From JBCCRH01 sp039208045 (GTDB taxonomy: Bacteria; Bacteroidota; Bacteroidia; Chitinophagales; Saprospiraceae): 7,421 nucleotides of DNA. Where the stretch lies: contig JBCCRH010000324.1 in the NCBI GenBank assembly GCA_039208045.1, positions 1 through 7,421 on the forward strand, read 5' to 3'. Positions 5,772 through 7,421 of this stretch are shown piece by piece (position 1 is the stretch's first letter; the number at the start of each line of letters is the position of its first letter). The notes beneath the pieces are model-generated. The model saw only the letters and a program-made list of their open reading frames with translations. It did not search any database and was not told where the DNA came from. The position numbers and the translations under genes are program-made.

Positions 5772-7421
5772 ATGATGGTAAAATTGAAACTAGCCCTGTG
5801 TGCTATGATTTTTCTGACTGCCCACAGTGCTTTTTCTCAAACCAAAACGGTTAGTGGAAAAGTACAGGATGGTTTTGAAACGCTAATAGGTGTGAACGTC
5901 CTTATTAAAGGGACGGCTGTCGGAACGGCAACTGATGTAGATGGTAACTATACGCTCGATAATGTTTCGGATACGGATGTTTTAGTTTTTAGCTACACGG
6001 GGTACAATGCGCAGGAAGTACTGGTAGGAAGCCAAACAGTGATTGATGTGACGATGCAAGAAGCCGCAACTTCTTTAGCAGAAATTACAGTTGTGGGGTA
6101 TGGTACCAAAAAGAAAAGTAATGTAGTAGGTTCTGTTAGTAGCGTTGATCTGGAGGAAGCTACAGCCATACCAACGACCAATGTTTCGGAGATGCTGAGA
6201 GGGCGAGCAGCAGGGGTACAGGTCAACCTTGCTGATGCTAGGCCTGGGGGAAACTCCAATATTGTGATTCGCGGAAATGTATCGGTAGCACCTAATGGAA
6301 ACGCTCCTTTAATCATCGTCGATGGCTTGCCATTTGATAACCTCAATGATGTAGCCCCCGATGATATTGCCAGTATCGAAATCCTAAAAGATGCTTCTTC
6401 TACCGCGATCTATGGCTCTAGAGCCTCTAATGGTGTCATTTTGGTCACTACCAAAACGGGTAAAGCAGGCAAAGTCAATATCAATTATCATGGCTTTGTT
6501 ACAACGCAATCGATTACCAGAAACTTTAATCAGTATGACGGGCAGCAATTCATTGATCTACGAAGAGAAGCCAATAGAAATCGTTTCACAGGGGAGTATC
6601 TTAATGATCAGAATATTTTCACCCCTTTTGAGTTGGATGCTATTGCTAATCAAGAATTTGTAAACTGGGAAGACTTAATTTTGGATGATGCTTTTCAGCA
6701 AAGCCATTCCCTCAGTATCTCGGCCGGTAGCGAAAAAACCAAGGTCTTTTCGAGCCTTACGCACTTTGATCAAGCTGGTATTATTCCTAATTCAGGATTC
6801 CAGAGAACGACCTTCAAGCTTAATATCGATCAGACGATCACCAATAAATTGAGTCTGAAAGGTATCCTTAACTACCAAATTGCAGAACAAGATCAGGAAA
6901 CAGGAAATCTAAACTTTACCAATATCACCCCCTTAGCCAGACCATTTGATGAAAATGGAGACCTGCTAAGGTTCTATCTAGGGCCTGCCAACACCGCCGT
7001 CAATCCGCTATGGGATCAAAGAGAGTCCGTAGATCAAATCAAAACGAATCTGGCGGACATCAACCTTACCCTTAAGTACGACATCCTACCTGGCCTTTCT
7101 TACTCTCTGAGAACCTTCTTGAGAAATAGAAATACCAACAGAGGTTTGTATCGAACCTCTCTGCATTCCGCAGGAGATGAAGGGGTAGATGGGTTCGGAT
7201 TGTTATCTAATACCCTATTTAGACAATCGCTAGTGGAAAATATTGTTACGTATGCACCTGAGTTCAGTGCGGATCACTCCATCGATTTTACTGCGGTACA
7301 GGCTTTTGATGAGCAGCGAACGGAGTTTACACAAACGGAAAAATCAGGCTTTACCAATGATGCGCTGAGCTTTAATGGCGATGCGACCACATTGTTGGCG
7401 AATAATCGAGTAGTTTCCAGA
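5772..7421 (+). CDS. SusC/RagA-family TonB-dependent outer-membrane transporter, 3' end beyond the window
   Basis: The frame stays open for 550 codons to the right edge; full-length members usually have about 1000 residues, so roughly half is present. A signal peptide (MVKLKLALCAMIFLTAHSAFSQ, starting from Met2) precedes a carboxypeptidase-regulatory-like domain (27-97: VSGKV, GVNVLIKGT, GTATDVDGNYTL). Then come a TonB-box-like segment ITVVGYGT (105-112) and the plug (about 115-232) with family hallmarks: MLRGRAAGVQV (141-151), IIVDGLPF (181-188), IEILKDASSTAIYGSRASNG (202-221), VILVTTKTG (222-230). Barrel strands begin near 235. SusC proteins import glycans, peptides or other large nutrients with a SusD lipoprotein, normally encoded just downstream and thus outside this view. 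The substrate cannot be told from this half. ATG codons at 5772 and 5775 are both possible starts. Confidence 0.95.
   Translation, partial: MMVKLKLALCAMIFLTAHSAFSQTKTVSGKVQDGFETLIGVNVLIKGTAVGTATDVDGNYTLDNVSDTDVLVFSYTGYNAQEVLVGSQTVIDVTMQEAATSLAEITVVGYGTKKKSNVVGSVSSVDLEEATAIPTTNVSEMLRGRAAGVQVNLADARPGGNSNIVIRGNVSVAPNGNAPLIIVDGLPFDNLNDVAPDDIASIEILKDASSTAIYGSRASNGVILVTTKTGKAGKVNINYHGFVTTQSITRNFNQYDGQQFIDLRREANRNRFTGEYLNDQNIFTPFELDAIANQEFVNWEDLILDDAFQQSHSLSISAGSEKTKVFSSLTHFDQAGIIPNSGFQRTTFKLNIDQTITNKLSLKGILNYQIAEQDQETGNLNFTNITPLARPFDENGDLLRFYLGPANTAVNPLWDQRESVDQIKTNLADINLTLKYDILPGLSYSLRTFLRNRNTNRGLYRTSLHSAGDEGVDGFGLLSNTLFRQSLVENIVTYAPEFSADHSIDFTAVQAFDEQRTEFTQTEKSGFTNDALSFNGDATTLLANNRVVSR

Noticed and set aside
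5993..6346. 117-codon minus-strand frame within the SusC gene
   Set aside because: Antisense to the plug domain, whose motifs are unmistakable on the plus strand; low-complexity Thr/Ser/Pro-rich composition typical of a shadow.

Overview
The window looks like chromosomal DNA of a Bacteroidota bacterium, by eye of moderate GC content. The evidence is a SusC/RagA-type TonB-dependent transporter with the family's N-terminal carboxypeptidase-regulatory-like domain, lipoproteins and exported proteins with Bacteroidota-style leaders, start codons preceded by A-rich rather than Shine-Dalgarno sequence, and two matches to the Bacteroidota -7 promoter element TAnnTTTG. A free-living member such as a saprospirian or cytophagalean is a guess from gene style only.

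Layout. On the minus strand, positions 3508 down to 1 carry a compact three-gene unit: an outer-membrane porin of the alginate-export type (3508-2069), a 438-residue lipoprotein with propeller-like sequence (2047-731), and a lipoprotein with an SbsA/Big_5-like Ig fold (726 to beyond the left edge). The gaps are 21 and 4 bases, so they are probably co-transcribed from a promoter near 3541-3548. Upstream on the same strand lies a stand-alone nitronate monooxygenase-family flavoprotein (4772-3792). Facing it on the plus strand is a small exported NTF2-like/DUF4440-like protein (4961-5422). After a 349-base intergenic region, a SusC/RagA transporter starts at 5772 and runs off the right edge; a SusD partner would be expected just outside.

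The most striking non-coding content is in two intergenic regions. Between the divergent nitronate monooxygenase and NTF2-like genes there are two large, related inverted repeats (4811-4863 and 4872-4903). They share GTTTGC/GCAAAC half-sites, their centres are about 50 bp apart, and a perfect 12-bp palindrome (4857-4868) is nested at the edge of the first. This looks like a strong operator for a dimeric regulator that is not encoded in the window. Between the NTF2-like gene and the SusC gene there is a 143-bp palindromic element (5599-5741) with 16-bp outer inverted repeats and a long inner hairpin, resembling a MITE or REP-like unit. It would lie in the leader of the SusC transcript if the predicted promoter at 5540-5547 is used.

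Functionally, the window is mostly cell-envelope and uptake genes: a diffusion porin with two companion surface lipoproteins, a TonB-dependent importer, a secreted small NTF2-fold protein, and one cytoplasmic flavoenzyme. Nothing indicates a phage, defence or CRISPR system. The least-described protein-coding unit is the porin/propeller/Ig lipoprotein operon.
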